Assembly (NCBI RefSeq): GCF_043678055.1
Contig: NZ_JBHEQA010000004.1
Location: forward strand, 62,001 to 126,000
DNA length: 64,000 nt
From: Spongiimicrobium salis
GTDB taxonomy: Bacteria; Bacteroidota; Bacteroidia; Flavobacteriales; Flavobacteriaceae
Reading direction: 5' to 3'
Position 1 is the stretch's first letter. The number at the start of each line of letters is the position of its first letter. This document shows, one piece after another, positions 24,327 through 34,799 of this stretch. Below the pieces are notes generated by a model. That model was not told where the DNA came from and did no database searches. It saw only the letters and a program-made list of their open reading frames with translations. A program made the translations under genes and the position numbers.

Positions 24327-25295
24327 TTAGCCCTGAAACTCCAGAAAAGCATACTCTTCTTGAAGTCTTTTAATCTTTGTCCGAATCGATCGTATAAAAT
24401 CCTGATGTTGTTTCGTTTCAGGGTTGAAAGGCCGATGTTGCAATCCTTTTTGAATAGCTCGCACTTCTTTCATAACGGGAAATGCAGTTTCCGAAATCCA
24501 CACTTGCTTAAACTTCTCCCAAATATAATCTATGGCTACCGTATTGGGGTGTATCATATCAGCAGCATAAAAGCGATAATCCCGCAATTCGTCCATCATA
24601 ATTTCATAGGAGGGGAAATAGGAGCAATGGTCATTCTTTGTGTGGTTCCCATTTTCCAATGCTTGGTGTAGACCGACGATTAAATGCCCCTTACTGCGTT
24701 GATTTTCCACAAATCCGTCTTTTAGATGCCGTACGGGAGAAACGGTAAATATGCACTGTGCTTTTGGATTCACCTTTCGGATATTCTCCAACATTCCTGT
24801 AATACTTGCAGTAATTTTATCTACGGAAACCAACTCCTTAGTAAAGTATTTCTGGGGCACTTTATGACAATTGGCCACAAACCCACCTGTTTCCTTGTTT
24901 CTATAGGCCCATGCGGTCCCAAGGGTAATGCATAGATGCGTGGCTTCCATTATTTTTTCATGAATGCGCTTCAATGCTTGGTTAAGGGAAGCTACCAATA
25001 CATCTTGAGAGGCCGCACTAAGCTCAGAATGGGCGTCGTAACAATGCCAGCGTTCATTGAACAGAAAAGTCTCCTCTTCAGTATATTCTTTTTGTGCCAA
25101 AGCTCTTTCTATGACATTTTCAATGGCCAAAGGATGAAAAAGGATACCAAAAGGGTTGCAGGTATGCTGAAATTTATAATAGGCTAATTTTTCCCCAATA
25201 TTGGTCACAAAACAAGAACCTAGTAACAACAGCTGACTGCCATAGTCAATCTGCCCTGCTTCTTGCTGTAACGGAATTTGGGTTTGTAATTGCAT
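24327..25295 (-). CDS. GSCFA domain-containing protein
   Basis: A 322-residue protein of the GSCFA family (SGNH-hydrolase-like), named after the motif seen here as LLGSCFVTNIGEKL at about residue 27. Further conserved blocks are CNPFGILFHP, SLGTAWAY-like CITLGTAWAYRN and FTVSPVRHLKDG, plus HPNTVAIDYIW near the end, with the likely catalytic His. The family is common in Bacteroidota and poorly characterised. It probably acts on acyl or glycan-linked esters. No signal peptide is seen. It lies 52 bp downstream of alaS in the same direction. Confidence 0.88.
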   Translation of the reverse strand: MQLQTQIPLQQEAGQIDYGSQLLLLGSCFVTNIGEKLAYYKFQHTCNPFGILFHPLAIENVIERALAQKEYTEEETFLFNERWHCYDAHSELSAASQDVLVASLNQALKRIHEKIMEATHLCITLGTAWAYRNKETGGFVANCHKVPQKYFTKELVSVDKITASITGMLENIRKVNPKAQCIFTVSPVRHLKDGFVENQRSKGHLIVGLHQALENGNHTKNDHCSYFPSYEIMMDELRDYRFYAADMIHPNTVAIDYIWEKFKQVWISETAFPVMKEVRAIQKGLQHRPFNPETKQHQDFIRSIRTKIKRLQEEYAFLEFQG

Positions 25296-25347
25296 TCATC
25301 TGTATTTTCAAGGTCAATTCATGAAGATCATTGATCAAGCTATTTTC

Positions 25348-27963
25348 CTATACCAAATAACTTTTTGCTTTTTCCAGGGCTTCTCCTATCCCAGCCGGGT
25401 TCTTACCTCCTGCAGTAGCAAAGAAGGCTTGTCCGCCTCCGCCGCCTTGAATATATTTCCCCAATTCCCTTACAATGGTTCCTGCGTTTAAATTTTTCGC
25501 AGCTACCAATTCCTTGGAAATATAACAGGACAACAATGCTTTTCCATTTTGATCGGTAGCTAGCAATACAAAAAGGTTTTCCTTATTTGCCCCCATTTCA
25601 AAGGAAAGATCTTTGATAGCGGCTGCATTCAAATCTACTTTTTTAGCCAGAAATTGCACCCCATTGACTTCTTCCAATTCATTTTGCAACGTTCCTTTTA
25701 AGTTTTTGGCCTTATCCTTTAACAGCCCTTCGATCTGTTTTTTAAGTTTGGCATTCTCTTCTTGGAGGACGGTAACCGACTTTACCGGATCTTTGCTATT
25801 GTTCAACAAATCTTTGATTTCAAACAAGACCCTATTGTTTTCAAAATAAAAATCTTTTACCGCATCTGAAGTTATCGCTTCAATCCTACGGATTCCGGCG
25901 GCAACAGCTCCTTCTGACTTTATTTTAAAGTGCCAGATATCCCCCGTATTCTTCACATGGGTGCCTCCGCATAATTCTATAGACTGTCCAAAGCGTATGG
26001 TGCGTACGGCATCTCCATATTTTTCACCAAACAGCGCCATGGCACCTTGATCCATGGCTTCTTGCATGGGAACATTGCGCGATTCCTCCAAAGGCAACTG
26101 CCCTTCAATCCTCGCATTAACAAAGTTTTCTACTTCGCGTAGCTCATCGACCGTCAATTTTGAAAAATGGGAAAAATCAAATCGTAAATATTTGGAATGC
26201 ACCGCGGACCCTTTTTGTTCCACATGGGTCCCCAAAATTTCCCGCAATGCCTGGTGCAACAGATGCGTCGCCGTATGGTTCCGCTCTGTTCGCTGACGTT
26301 GTTTTTTATCTACAACCGCTTTTAGTGTTTCATTTAAATGCTTGGGGAGGTTTTTGGCAATATGAATAATCTCATTATTCTCTTTTTTAGTATCCAAAAT
26401 ATAGACGACATCACCATTGGGCACTTCCAAATACCCTTTATCTCCCACTTGTCCTCCTCCTTCCGCATAGAACGGGGTGAGATTGAATACCAATTGATAT
26501 TGCTCTCCTTCCTTTTTAGAGGTGACTTTTCTATATTTTACCAATTTCACTTGACTCTCCAAGACATCATACCCCACAAACTCTTGTGTAATATCTTGTT
26601 GTAATACCGTCCAATCTTCTTTAGAAACTTCCGAAGCCGAACGAGAACGGTTTTTTTGCTGCTGCATGGCCGCATCAAAACCTTTCTGATCCAGAGTATA
26701 GCCTTTTTCACCTAATATTAGTGCGGTTAAATCTTTGGGGAAGCCATAGGTATCATATAATTCAAATGCCTTTCCTCCCTCCAATTGTTTTCCTTGAATG
26801 CTACCCAACATACTCTCCAAGAGCATCAACCCTTGGGCCAGCGTACGCAAGAAAGAATGTTCTTCCTCTTTGACTACATTTTCAATTAATTGATGCTGCT
26901 CTTTCAATTCCGGGAACGCAACCCCCATCGTTTCTGTAAGCACTTGTACAAGGCGGTACATAAACGGCTCCCTTGTTCCTAAGAAGGTATAGCCGTATCG
27001 GATGGCTCTTCTCAATATACGGCGAATAACATAGCCTGCTCCATTATTGCTGGGCAGTTGTCCGTCTGCGATGGAAAAGGCCACCGCTCTAATATGATCT
27101 GCAATAACACGGATGGCAATGTTTACTTTTTCATCATCGCCATATTTGGAATTTGTAATGGTTTCTATTTCTCGAATAATTGGAGTAAACACATCGGTAT
27201 CATAGTTGGATTGCACACCCTGCAACACCATGCAAAGTCGCTCAAAACCCATTCCGGTATCCACATGCTTTTCTGGCAAGGACTCCAATGAACCATTGGC
27301 CCTACGATTATATTGCATAAAGACCAGGTTCCAGATTTCCACCACTTCCGGATGATCTTTATTGACTAAGCTGGCTCCGGAAACTTTGGCTTTTTCGGCT
27401 TTGGAGCGAATATCCACATGAATTTCAGAGCAAGGACCACAAGGACCTTGATCCCCCATTTCCCAAAAATTATCTTTTTTATTCCCCATGATGATTCGAT
27501 CCACGGGAACAATAGCCTTCCACAGATTATAGGCCTCTTGGTCCATGTCCAATTTATCTGCATCATTGCTTCCTTCAAAAACAGATACATACAGACTATC
27601 TTTATCTATCCCGTACACTTCGGTCAGCAGTTCCCAAGCCCATTGTATCGCTTCTTTTTTAAAATAATCCCCAAAACTCCAATTTCCCAACATTTCAAAC
27701 ATGGTATGGTGGTAGGTATCCATTCCCACTTCCTCCAAATCATTGTGTTTTCCACTTACGCGAAGGCATTTTTGCGTATCCGAAATACGGGAGTTTTTAG
27801 AAATGGTATTGCCCAGAAAGAATTCCTTAAACTGGTTCATACCGGCATTGGTAAACATGAGAGTGGGATCATCTTTAATGACCATGGGGGCAGAAGCAAC
27901 AATCTTATGATCCTTTGCTTTAAAAAAGTTTAAAAACTGAGCTCTTACTTCTTGAGATTTCAC
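25348..27963 (-). CDS. alaS: Alanyl-tRNA synthetase
   Basis: Class II synthetase that charges tRNA-Ala and edits mischarged Ser/Gly. It has the catalytic N-terminal domain (FTNAGMNQFKEFFLG, GMGFERL), the editing domain with HTATHLLHQAL and CGGTHV (zinc and catalytic residues), and the C-Ala domain with GGGGGQAFFATAGG. I start at GTG (27963), which gives 871 residues beginning with KSQEVRAQFLNFFKAKDHK, the usual family N-terminus. The open frame runs 15 codons further but those residues have no family counterpart. The gene is divergent from the M23 peptidase gene. Confidence 0.95.
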   Translation of the reverse strand: MKSQEVRAQFLNFFKAKDHKIVASAPMVIKDDPTLMFTNAGMNQFKEFFLGNTISKNSRISDTQKCLRVSGKHNDLEEVGMDTYHHTMFEMLGNWSFGDYFKKEAIQWAWELLTEVYGIDKDSLYVSVFEGSNDADKLDMDQEAYNLWKAIVPVDRIIMGNKKDNFWEMGDQGPCGPCSEIHVDIRSKAEKAKVSGASLVNKDHPEVVEIWNLVFMQYNRRANGSLESLPEKHVDTGMGFERLCMVLQGVQSNYDTDVFTPIIREIETITNSKYGDDEKVNIAIRVIADHIRAVAFSIADGQLPSNNGAGYVIRRILRRAIRYGYTFLGTREPFMYRLVQVLTETMGVAFPELKEQHQLIENVVKEEEHSFLRTLAQGLMLLESMLGSIQGKQLEGGKAFELYDTYGFPKDLTALILGEKGYTLDQKGFDAAMQQQKNRSRSASEVSKEDWTVLQQDITQEFVGYDVLESQVKLVKYRKVTSKKEGEQYQLVFNLTPFYAEGGGQVGDKGYLEVPNGDVVYILDTKKENNEIIHIAKNLPKHLNETLKAVVDKKQRQRTERNHTATHLLHQALREILGTHVEQKGSAVHSKYLRFDFSHFSKLTVDELREVENFVNARIEGQLPLEESRNVPMQEAMDQGAMALFGEKYGDAVRTIRFGQSIELCGGTHVKNTGDIWHFKIKSEGAVAAGIRRIEAITSDAVKDFYFENNRVLFEIKDLLNNSKDPVKSVTVLQEENAKLKKQIEGLLKDKAKNLKGTLQNELEEVNGVQFLAKKVDLNAAAIKDLSFEMGANKENLFVLLATDQNGKALLSCYISKELVAAKNLNAGTIVRELGKYIQGGGGGQAFFATAGGKNPAGIGEALEKAKSYLV

Positions 27964-28157
27964 AGGTATTTGGTTTTGCAATCGTATCTTGTCAACATCA
28001 TAAAACAAAGAGTAAATCCGTACTGTAGAACGATTTACCCCCTTTTACATCAATTAAACTGACAAGCTTTTGATAAATTTAACAGTTTATTCAAAACAAT
28101 TTTTATATTTGTTTGTTTTGATACTATAAAAGCACAAAAATAGGATAAAATCCATTC

Positions 28158-29135
28158 ATGTCTAAGGTAAAATACTATTACGATCCCGATACCCTATCTT
28201 ATCGTAAGATAGAACCTAAAAAATCCAGAAAATATAGAAATATATTTCTGTTTTTATTAGGTGCGGGCATTTTTGGTTTCCTAGGGCTAACGGTATTGCT
28301 GAATACCAATTTATTAAATACACCACGAGAATTATCCTTGCTCCGGGAAAAGAAAAATTCTGATTTTCAATTAGAGATACTGAACAAGGATTTGGATCGA
28401 ATGGCCCAGGTTTTGGATAATCTGGCCGAGCGGGACAATAATATTTATCGTTTGTATTTTGAAGCCAATCCCATTCCCGAAGAACAGCGCAAAGCAGGTT
28501 TTGGGGGAATTAACAGGTACAAATCCCTTGAAGGGTTTAACAATTCAGATGCTATTATCGCTACACGCAAACGCGTAGACCGCATCAAGAAGCAAATGGC
28601 CATACAGTCCATTTCCCTAGATGAAATAAAGAGATTGGCGGCAGAAAAAGAAAAATTGCTTGCGGCAATACCAGCTATACAGCCCATTAAAAATCAGGAT
28701 TTAACGCGAATGGCCTCTGGTTATGGTTGGCGATCTGATCCATTTACCAAAGCCAGAAAGAAACACAACGGCATGGACTTTACAGCACCGAGAGGGGTTC
28801 CCGTCTATGCTACTGGAGATGGAAAGGTTACCCGAGCCGATAATCGCTCTTCCGGCTTTGGAAAACATATCCGTATTGAACACGGCTATGGCTATATGAG
28901 TCTATATGCCCATTTGAGCAAGTATAATGTAAAGAAGGGGCAGAAGGTAAAACGGGGAGATCTTATTGGTTTTGTAGGGAATACAGGACGTTCCCAAGCG
29001 CCGCATTTGCATTATGAAGTTTGGAAAGACAAAGATCGCATCAATCCTATAAATTTCTACTACGGCAGTTTATCTCCAGAAGAATTTGAGAATATGTTGA
29101 GATATGCGAAACAAGAAAACCAATCTTTAGATTAA
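28158..29135 (+). CDS. M23-family peptidoglycan endopeptidase with membrane anchor
   Basis: A 325-residue LytM-like protein: N-terminal cytosolic tail, one transmembrane helix (FLFLLGAGIFGFLGLTVLL), a coiled-coil region (residues 60-170), and a C-terminal M23 domain. Zinc ligands are in HNGMDFTA and HLHYEV, with HGYGYMSLYAHL between them, so the site is complete. It cuts peptide cross-links in the periplasm, or activates other hydrolases. TATATTTG at 28104-28111 is a good -7 box without a matching -33. The stop codon overlaps the next start (TAATG), so it is translationally coupled to the MerR gene. Confidence 0.9.
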   Translation: MSKVKYYYDPDTLSYRKIEPKKSRKYRNIFLFLLGAGIFGFLGLTVLLNTNLLNTPRELSLLREKKNSDFQLEILNKDLDRMAQVLDNLAERDNNIYRLYFEANPIPEEQRKAGFGGINRYKSLEGFNNSDAIIATRKRVDRIKKQMAIQSISLDEIKRLAAEKEKLLAAIPAIQPIKNQDLTRMASGYGWRSDPFTKARKKHNGMDFTAPRGVPVYATGDGKVTRADNRSSGFGKHIRIEHGYGYMSLYAHLSKYNVKKGQKVKRGDLIGFVGNTGRSQAPHLHYEVWKDKDRINPINFYYGSLSPEEFENMLRYAKQENQSLD

Positions 29136-29464
29136 TGCATATTGAACTCCCAGAAAAACGATATTATGGTATTGGCGAAGTCGCCAAAGCTTTTGGGGTA
29201 AACACTTCTTTGATTCGTTTTTGGGAAAAAGAATTTGATGCGCTCAAGCCAAAGAAAAATGCCAAGGGCAATCGTAAATTTACCCCTCAGGATATTAAAA
29301 ACTTACAGCTCATCTACCACTTGGTCAAAGAGCGGGGCTTTACATTGGAAGGGGCTAAAATTCATTTAAAGGAAGAAAAGTCCAAAAGCATGTCCAAATT
29401 TGAAGTAATTCAAAAACTGGAAAAAGTAAAAGCGGAGCTTATCAAAATTAAAGGGCAGTTGTAA
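29135..29464 (+). CDS. MerR-family transcriptional regulator
   Basis: A 109-residue regulator with a MerR winged-helix N-terminus (YYGIGEVAKAFGVNTSLIRF and WEKEFDALKPKKNAKGNRKF), followed by a helical segment. There is no C-terminal metal or drug-binding domain. The one-base overlap with the M23 peptidase stop shows a two-gene operon that is common in Flavobacteriia. The effector is unknown, and a role in envelope or cell-wall regulation is only an inference from the partner. Confidence 0.88.
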   Translation: MHIELPEKRYYGIGEVAKAFGVNTSLIRFWEKEFDALKPKKNAKGNRKFTPQDIKNLQLIYHLVKERGFTLEGAKIHLKEEKSKSMSKFEVIQKLEKVKAELIKIKGQL

Positions 29465-29498
29465 ATTGGCACCAAATAACGTCTTTTAAACTCATTGC

Positions 29499-32276
29499 TT
29501 AAAAACTAAACCCGGAATTTCTGGATTTCTTCCCGCCAAACTGATCAAACTTAAAGGTAAAGCTCAGCATAAAATAACGTTGCAATACCGTCCCTTGAAA
29601 ATCCTGTATAAAATCGACCCCAGTAGTACGTCTGGTGTTGATATTTTGGTTCAATAAGTCATAGGCCAACACTTTTAATGTGGCATTCTTTTTTAAGAAT
29701 TGATAGCCCAAACTCATGTTCCAAAATAAGGCGTCCTTGTCAAAACCTGGCCCTACGTTTCCGTTGTAATTGTAATTGATATCGTTTCCCCAAACAATGT
29801 TCTTGGGCCAATAGGTCGTTGTTTTCAATCCCACATTATGCGATATAAAATTAATATCATCCAAACCGGCGATATCCAGATTATAGGTAGTGTTATTAAA
29901 AGTTATCGAATATTCCGGTTCTACTTCCACTACTTCCCTAAAATTAAAGGAAGTACTTACTCTTGGGGTAATTCTAAATTGTTTCGTCTCCAAACGTTCC
30001 CCATTGGTAAAACCTACATTTTTATTAAGGTTAAAGAAGGGTCTAAAGTTAAATTTAGCGGTAAAAACACTATCCTTCTTTATTTGTTTGGAGTAGCTGG
30101 CCCCGCCATAGGCGTTATAATTGCCATCTACGTTGACATAACGCGTTGTTCTTAAAAAATCTGCATCTGTGGTAGTTACCGGAGATACTTGGTCGTCTTG
30201 AAAATCCACACTGGCATACACAAAGAAACCAGATCGTGTTTTCCAATCATAATTGTTATAATTCAGATAGAGTCTACGGGAAATTGAAGGATTTAAATTG
30301 GGATTACCAATAATGATATTCAAAGGATTATTGACATTTGGAATTGGTTGCAATTGATTTACCGAGGGAACACTCAGATTGGAATTGTAAAAGAAAGAAA
30401 GGCTTTTACTTCTAGAGATTTGATAAGAAAGGGATCCCCCAAAAAGGAGATTGTCATATCCATTGGAAAAGGAGGTATTCTGTAAGATATCCTGATTATC
30501 TAAATTGGTATTGATATAATCGGCCCTTATTCTAAAGCTAAACTTCTTTCCTCTTCGTCTAAACCCTAGAGATGGCCTTTGTTGGGCATTGGTAAAGTTG
30601 AAATCAGAGCTTAAAAGGTCGTTGAAGTTCGAAAATTGACCTGTAGCCGGGTCAAAATCAAAAACCAAACGTTCATTGTCCTGTGTTCTATTACGGTATT
30701 CATATTCCAAATCCAAAAAGAACTTATTGCCCAAAGACTGCCTGTAAGATACTCCCAACTCATAAAAATCATTACTATTATCCTGATTGGTACGCTGATT
30801 TCTGGCCTCACTACTGGGCGTTGTGCCAAAAACTTCTTGAAGCGTATTTAAATCCGAACGGGATTCGTTCTTTATGTTTCTATTGTCGAAGGAAAAACGA
30901 ACATAACTCCCTAGGGTATCCAGTTTTTTAAAGACTCTAAGGTTGTTGGAAAAATTACGCTGTTCGTTATCATCCAAGGTAAGGGTTTCATTCTGATTAA
31001 TAACAGCTTGATTCTCATCGGTGGAAACCGTGGTACTCTGATTCTCTGAATTGGTATTATTGATAGTAAGTCCTGGTTCAATGGAAATACGCAAGGTCTT
31101 ATCAATATCATATTCAAATTGCCCACTCAGCTGATGGGTGTTGGTAATTCCATTAAAGATGGATTCGGTATCCGTAAAAAACCGTCCATCGGGCAAAATA
31201 TTTTCCCGCGATGTTCTCTGATCATTAAAAGAATCGCTATTGGAATAGAAGTAATTCCCATTAACTTCATAAACATCCTTCTTTTGATTGGCATAACTGG
31301 CTCCCAAAACACTGGAAGTGGTAATCCCTTGACCAAATCCAAAAGAGAGGTTTCCTATGGAAAACCCACCATTGTCACTAACAGAAACACTTCTTGTACC
31401 ACTGTTTCCTACAAGGTCATAAATTTCGTCAAAAGAAAAACCCGGGTTGTTGATGTTATTACTGCTTCCCAATACACTAAAGCGTTCTTTATTATCAAAG
31501 TAATTCAGTAGTCCATTGGCCTGATAGCGCTCGTCCGTACCATAGCCTGCGCTGACCCTACCCAAATAGCCTTTGTTTTTATCTTCTTTGATGGTAAGAT
31601 TGATGGTTTTATTCTCCCCATCACCTTCATCCCCACTAAATTCCTCTTCTTTTGTTTTGGTGTTGGTAATCTGTATTTTACTAATGATTTCCTTGGGCAG
31701 ACTTTTGGTCGCAACTTTGGGATCATTGCTAAAAAACACTTGCCCATTGACCAAAACCTGATTTACTTCTTTGCCATTTACGGTAATCTTCCCTTCATTA
31801 TCCACCTCAACACCCGGCAATTTTTTCAGCACATCTTCCACAGTGGCATCCGGTCGGGTTTTAAAGGAATCTGCATTGAACTCCAGGGTATCTTTTTTTA
31901 CCGTGATCGGCGTACGCTCACCCGTCACCTGCACTCCTTTCAACTCTTCCACCTGCTCATCCATTTTCACGGTTCCCAAATCTATTTCCTTCTTTAAGTC
32001 AAAGGTCATTTTTAAGGTTTTATAGCCGTTGAACGTAAAAAAGAGATTTGCTTTTTCCTGTTTTGTCTTCCCCTCCAATTCAAAAAAACCATTTGAATCG
32101 GATATGGTATAGGAAATCAACGTACTGTCCTGAATAGATTCTACATAAATGGTTGCCGCCTCCAATGGCTTTTGGGAAATCTCGTCAACAAGTTTACCAG
32201 TGATATGAAATTCTTGGGCTGATGAAACGGCACAGAGCAATAGTGCACATATCAGGCTCGGAAGTGCTTTTAACAT
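29499..32276 (-). CDS. Outer-membrane beta-barrel protein with carboxypeptidase-regulatory-like and plug domains
   Basis: A 925-residue outer-membrane protein of the TonB-receptor superfamily. It has a signal peptide (ALPSLICALLLCAVSSAQ), a CarboxypepD-regulatory-like beta-sandwich (KLVDEISQKPLEAATIYVE), a plug domain (VEDVLKKLPGVEVDNEGKI, VLVNGQVFF) and a C-terminal barrel rich in Asn/Tyr/Phe strands ending in FKFDQFGGKKSRNSGFSF. No TonB box is evident and no partner lipoprotein lies next to it, so substrate and TonB dependence are open. It is convergent with the MerR gene. Confidence 0.85.
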   Translation of the reverse strand: MLKALPSLICALLLCAVSSAQEFHITGKLVDEISQKPLEAATIYVESIQDSTLISYTISDSNGFFELEGKTKQEKANLFFTFNGYKTLKMTFDLKKEIDLGTVKMDEQVEELKGVQVTGERTPITVKKDTLEFNADSFKTRPDATVEDVLKKLPGVEVDNEGKITVNGKEVNQVLVNGQVFFSNDPKVATKSLPKEIISKIQITNTKTKEEEFSGDEGDGENKTINLTIKEDKNKGYLGRVSAGYGTDERYQANGLLNYFDNKERFSVLGSSNNINNPGFSFDEIYDLVGNSGTRSVSVSDNGGFSIGNLSFGFGQGITTSSVLGASYANQKKDVYEVNGNYFYSNSDSFNDQRTSRENILPDGRFFTDTESIFNGITNTHQLSGQFEYDIDKTLRISIEPGLTINNTNSENQSTTVSTDENQAVINQNETLTLDDNEQRNFSNNLRVFKKLDTLGSYVRFSFDNRNIKNESRSDLNTLQEVFGTTPSSEARNQRTNQDNSNDFYELGVSYRQSLGNKFFLDLEYEYRNRTQDNERLVFDFDPATGQFSNFNDLLSSDFNFTNAQQRPSLGFRRRGKKFSFRIRADYINTNLDNQDILQNTSFSNGYDNLLFGGSLSYQISRSKSLSFFYNSNLSVPSVNQLQPIPNVNNPLNIIIGNPNLNPSISRRLYLNYNNYDWKTRSGFFVYASVDFQDDQVSPVTTTDADFLRTTRYVNVDGNYNAYGGASYSKQIKKDSVFTAKFNFRPFFNLNKNVGFTNGERLETKQFRITPRVSTSFNFREVVEVEPEYSITFNNTTYNLDIAGLDDINFISHNVGLKTTTYWPKNIVWGNDINYNYNGNVGPGFDKDALFWNMSLGYQFLKKNATLKVLAYDLLNQNINTRRTTGVDFIQDFQGTVLQRYFMLSFTFKFDQFGGKKSRNSGFSF

Positions 32277-32392
32277 GAAGTTACTCGTCTTTTGATTATT
32301 TGATGTTTGGTGCCGTAAAAATAACTTTTACCGCAAGACTGCGACCATGCTTAACACAACTTTAGGATTTTTTTCTTTCTTTTTTATAGAAA

Positions 32393-32416
32393 ATAAAAAT
32401 CAGGCTATTTTAGCCT
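32393..32416 (-). terminator. Terminator downstream of der
   Basis: On the minus strand a 6-bp stem (AGGCTA / TAGCCT, 3-nt loop, 32416-32402) is followed by a T-rich tail, 18 bp past the der stop. The plus strand also has T's after the stem. The stem is short, so strength is uncertain. Confidence 0.45.
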
Positions 32417-32433
32417 TTTTAGGACATCAAAAT

Positions 32434-33735
32434 TTACTTTTTACGCATAAACACTTTAATGGGAACACCATTAAAATCAAAATTTTCACGCAATTTATTC
32501 TCTAAAAAACGCTTATAGGGATCCCGCACATATTGGGGGAGATTACAAAAGAATGCAAATTGGGGATACTCTGTTGGTAATTGCATACAATATTTGATCT
32601 TCACATACTTTCCCTTGTAAGCTGGGGGCGGATTGTGCTCAATGATAGGCAACATCACATCATTGAATTTACTGGTAGGTATCTTTCTACTGCGATTCTC
32701 ATAGACGTGAACGGCGGTTTCCACGGCTTTAAAAATACGCTGCTTGTTCAATGCAGATATAAAGAGGATGGGCACATCGGTAAAAGGTGCTATGGCTTGT
32801 TGAATACGTTGGGTATATTCCTTGGCCGCTTGGGTATCTTTTTCCACCAGATCCCATTTGTTTACCAGAATCACAATACCCTTATTGTTGCGCTGTACCA
32901 ACCAAAAAATGTTTTCTACCTGTCCATCAAAACCTCGCGTCGCATCCAGAAGAAGGATACATACATCGCTATGTTCTATGGCCCGGATAGATCGCATGAC
33001 CGAGTAAAATTCCAGATCTTCCTTCACTTTGGCCTTTCTGCGAATTCCTGCGGTATCCACAAGATTAAATTCAAACCCAAAACGATTGTATTTCGTATCG
33101 TTACTATCCCGGGTTGTCCCGGCAATATCGGTAACTATATATCGATCCTCCCCGATCAACGCATTGATAAACGAAGACTTTCCAGCATTGGGCCTTCCCA
33201 CAACGGCAAAACGCGGTAGTTCTTCCTCTTCTTCTTCATGCTGCGGCAATACCTCTACCAAGGCATCCAATAATTCCCCTGTTCCACTTCCGTTGATACT
33301 GGAAATGGTATAATAATCGCCCAATCCCAAGGCATAAAATTCCACGGCATCCTCTGCTCGCTTGGCATTATCCACCTTGTTAATGGCCAAAAAGACAGGT
33401 TTCTTGGATTTTCTTAACAGGCGCGATACATCTTCATCCATCCCTGTAATCCCCGATTCTACATCTACCATGAAGATGATGGCATCTGCTTCATCGATGG
33501 CCAACTCCACCTGCTTATCAATTTCCTGTTCAAAAACATCATCGCTTCCCACAACGTAACCTCCGGTATCGATCAACGAAAATTCCTTTCCATTCCAATC
33601 ACTTTTACCGTAATGACGATCCCTGGTCACACCACTCACTGCATCTACGATAGCTTCGCGACGTTGTATCAATCGGTTAAAAAAAGTGGATTTCCCCACA
33701 TTTGGCCTTCCCACAATGGCTACAATAGCGCCCAT
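32434..33735 (-). CDS. der: Ribosome-assembly GTPase Der (EngA)
   Basis: Double GTPase acting in 50S subunit maturation. Two complete G domains are visible: GRPNVGKST with DTGGYV and NKVD in the first, GRPNAGKSS with DTAGIR and NKWD in the second. A C-terminal KH-like domain ends in GVPIKVFMRKK. I start at the ATG at 33735 (433 aa, MGAIVAIVGRPN), because the extra 21 codons upstream have no family counterpart. TATCTTTG on the minus strand at 33754-33761 fits a -7 box and supports this start. Confidence 0.95.
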   Translation of the reverse strand: MGAIVAIVGRPNVGKSTFFNRLIQRREAIVDAVSGVTRDRHYGKSDWNGKEFSLIDTGGYVVGSDDVFEQEIDKQVELAIDEADAIIFMVDVESGITGMDEDVSRLLRKSKKPVFLAINKVDNAKRAEDAVEFYALGLGDYYTISSINGSGTGELLDALVEVLPQHEEEEEELPRFAVVGRPNAGKSSFINALIGEDRYIVTDIAGTTRDSNDTKYNRFGFEFNLVDTAGIRRKAKVKEDLEFYSVMRSIRAIEHSDVCILLLDATRGFDGQVENIFWLVQRNNKGIVILVNKWDLVEKDTQAAKEYTQRIQQAIAPFTDVPILFISALNKQRIFKAVETAVHVYENRSRKIPTSKFNDVMLPIIEHNPPPAYKGKYVKIKYCMQLPTEYPQFAFFCNLPQYVRDPYKRFLENKLRENFDFNGVPIKVFMRKK

Positions 33736-34159
33736 AGTCTTGAATTTGAGCGGCAAAGATACGCTAAATGGCACAACATCGCGAAATCTGTGACACATTA
33801 TAAACCTTCACCAGGAACAATGACACCTTTCCATCCATATTCCTAAAAATATCCCTTGTACAGAGCCCGTTATTTTCGTGTATTTACTATACCTTGAACA
33901 CTGTATTTCCATTGCCCTTTTTTCTTTCTGGGACAGAAAAAATCAATAATAAATCCGCAACGGATTCATGATTTCCCCATCTATTCTAAAAATTAAAAAT
34001 GCATAGAATTCAAAATTTTGATGCGATTTTTCAATTATTTCAGGGCATAAAAAAGTAATTACGAAATAAATGGAGTCAAAAGATAGATTTTGGGCAAAAA
34101 AATAAATACCTATTAATTTTTTATTAAGTTTATATTATCAATCTAATTTAAATACCCCC
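33736..34159. other. Non-coding divergent region between der and the ECF sigma gene
   Basis: About 420 bp without a supported gene. It contains a probable der -7 box (TATCTTTG, minus strand, 33754-33761). The half next to the sigma gene is very A+T-rich, and I see no exact promoter consensus, repeat or RNA structure in it. Confidence 0.5.
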
Positions 34160-34729
34160 ATGAATAGCTTAAAAATCGATAACGCTATTTTTATAGAACT
34201 TCTTCATAAAGGCGATGACAAAGCATTTGAAGCCCTTTATGAATTATACTATAACCGGTTACTCCATGTGGCCAAGGGGTATGTATCCAATCTTGAGGAA
34301 GCAGAAGAGATTGTGCAAGACACTTTCCTTAAAGTCTGGAAGAAACGAAAGAAAATTGATGCTAACATCAATGGGTATCTGTATACCACGGTTAGAAATT
34401 CTTGTTTGGATTTTTTAAGAAAAAACAAATCAAGGGTTCGACTGTACGACAGTTTTGATCAAAAAGAAGATTGGATCAATTATGTTTCATTAAAAGATGA
34501 TGTAGCTTCCCTACTCATTGAAAAGGAGTTGGAAGCGCAAATTAAAATTGCCATTGACCTGCTTCCGGAAAAATGTCGCAACGTGTTTATTAAGAGTCGA
34601 GTAGAAGGCCTAAAACAACGTGACATCTCAGAAGAATTAAACATTTCCATCAACACGGTAGAGAATCATATTTCCAAAGCTTTAAAGCACATGCGACTTC
34701 ATTTAAGGGAATTTTTAACGCTTTTTTAA
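34160..34729 (+). CDS. ECF RNA polymerase sigma factor (FecI-like)
   Basis: A 189-residue sigma-70 factor with region 2 (FEALYELYYNRLLHVAKGYV, VQDTFLKVW) and region 4 (INTVENHISKALKHMRLHL). The pair sigma-FecR followed by a SusC with an N-terminal STN domain is the transenvelope signalling arrangement in Bacteroidota. Substrate binding to the receptor releases the sigma factor from its anti-sigma partner. It is 70 bp upstream of fecR. Confidence 0.92.
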   Translation: MNSLKIDNAIFIELLHKGDDKAFEALYELYYNRLLHVAKGYVSNLEEAEEIVQDTFLKVWKKRKKIDANINGYLYTTVRNSCLDFLRKNKSRVRLYDSFDQKEDWINYVSLKDDVASLLIEKELEAQIKIAIDLLPEKCRNVFIKSRVEGLKQRDISEELNISINTVENHISKALKHMRLHLREFLTLF

Positions 34730-34799
34730 AAAAAATTAACTTTTAACTAGTGGTACTTTCTTTTTTATGCGTCCTATAAGTAAAGGACACATTTAGAAT

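Noticed and set aside
32581..33219. 212-codon plus-strand open frame
   Set aside because: Antisense to der, which is clearly the real gene.
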